Assembly (NCBI RefSeq): GCF_008806385.1
Contig: NZ_VZZK01000023.1
Coordinates: 40,084 to 104,083, forward strand
DNA: 64,000 bases
Direction: 5' to 3'
DNA from: Methylobacterium soli
GTDB lineage: Bacteria > Pseudomonadota > Alphaproteobacteria > Rhizobiales > Beijerinckiaceae
Shown here: piece after piece, positions 63,705 to 64,000 of the stretch
Position numbering within the stretch: the first letter of the stretch is position 1
Layout: each line of letters starts with the position of its first letter
Notes under the pieces: generated by a model
What the model was told of the DNA's origin: nothing
Database searches by the model: none
What the model saw: only the letters and a program-made list of their open reading frames with translations
Position numbers and translations under genes: made by a program

Positions 63705-63960
63705 GAATTGTCGCCTCAGGCTGGTCACAGGACACGACGAACGGGGACTTGCACAGCCCCGTTGGTTCGCCCGCACACTAGGAGCCCGGCACAACCGTGA
63801 TCATTAATTCAGGTAAAGCTTAACCATGATCATTCATGCTCAGATTGAAGATATATAATACTTTTGGCTCGGAACATTTATCGCGCGAATGCGATTAGAG
63901 CTGTTCCCGATCGCGTTGCGACGGGACCGTCGGCCGCGGCCGTGCCGAAGCGGGCGCGGA
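63705..63960 (-). promoter_or_regulatory. Upstream region of the Mn catalase gene
   Basis: No gene is supported. The interval 63795-63880 is AT-rich (ATTAATTCAGGTAAAGCTTA, GATATATAATAC) compared with the rest of the chromosome part and is the likely promoter region of the catalase or of an unseen gene beyond the edge. Confidence 0.45.
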
Positions 63961-64000
63961 TCCCCTCTCCCGTGCGGGAGAGGGACAGGGTGAGGGGTGC
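63961..64000. repeat. REP-like dispersed repeat at the window edge
   Basis: CCCTCTCCCGTGCGGGAGAG and the following GGGACAGGGTGAGGGG form the short GC-rich palindromic unit that is dispersed in many alphaproteobacterial genomes, sometimes downstream of genes. The unit is cut by the window end, so its full size is unknown. Confidence 0.6.

Overview
The window looks like alphaproteobacterial DNA, most likely a Methylobacteriaceae (Methylobacterium/Methylorubrum-type) genome. This is inferred from the very GC-rich right-hand part, the gene content there (leuC, proC, ubiK, an intracellular PHB depolymerase, a Mn catalase and an S21 with a basic C-terminal extension), and the ParA/RHH, DUF3768 and DUF927 genes typical of alphaproteobacterial plasmids and islands. 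No taxonomic marker gene is present, so genus level is inference.

Two regions meet at a tRNA-Leu(CAG) gene (46637-46721, minus strand). To its right, 46.8-64 kb is ordinary chromosome: leuC, a D-2-hydroxyacid dehydrogenase, an Inh-type inhibitor protein, a TetR/COQ9-like regulator, proC, a YbjN protein, ubiK, an OmpR-type two-component pair, a GST, PHB depolymerase, rpsU, a single-domain response regulator, a class II amidotransferase, an aldehyde dehydrogenase and a Mn catalase. To its left, starting with a tyrosine integrase 85 bp from the tRNA 3' end, at least 46 kb is accessory DNA of lower and patchy GC, full of small unknown genes, pseudogenes and insertion-sequence scars. The left end of this island is not in the window.

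Island layout from left to right: (i) 0-9.3 kb, an alpha/beta hydrolase, a RecD2-like helicase, a small lipoprotein, a Crp/Fnr regulator with two or three small co-directional genes, a FlK-like thioesterase and an L,D-transpeptidase; (ii) 9.4-10.6 kb, a ParA/ribbon-helix-helix partition pair flanked by short GCTA-type repeats; (iii) 11-22.3 kb, plasmid-type genes (a Cys-rich 311-aa protein, a DUF927 ATPase, a PD-(D/E)XK-like protein translationally coupled to a decayed MBL/beta-CASP gene, a PDDEXK_4-type nuclease, a macro-domain-like protein, SHOCT and DUF3768 proteins); (iv) 22.6-36.4 kb, a defence segment carrying a two-gene Druantia type III-like system (DruH 1166 aa, DruE 2025 aa) and a DUF262/HNH GmrSD-like restriction protein, bracketed by IS21 (istB), IS256 and IS630 remnants; (v) 36.5-40.4 kb, assorted genes, a decayed DJ-1/PfpI gene and a frameshifted resolvase; (vi) an intact 925-bp IS5-family element; (vii) 41.4-44.4 kb, a distinctly AT-richer two-gene operon encoding a NYN-domain nuclease-like protein and a NACHT-type STAND NTPase; (viii) the integrase.

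The most interesting item is the NYN + NACHT pair: overlapping genes, foreign base composition, nuclease-plus-sensor logic, next to an integrase and on the same island as two other defence modules. I do not recognise it as a named system and propose it as a candidate anti-phage module. The Druantia III call is a recognised family rather than a new one. The PD-(D/E)XK/MBL pair (now broken) and the partition locus with its repeats are secondary leads.
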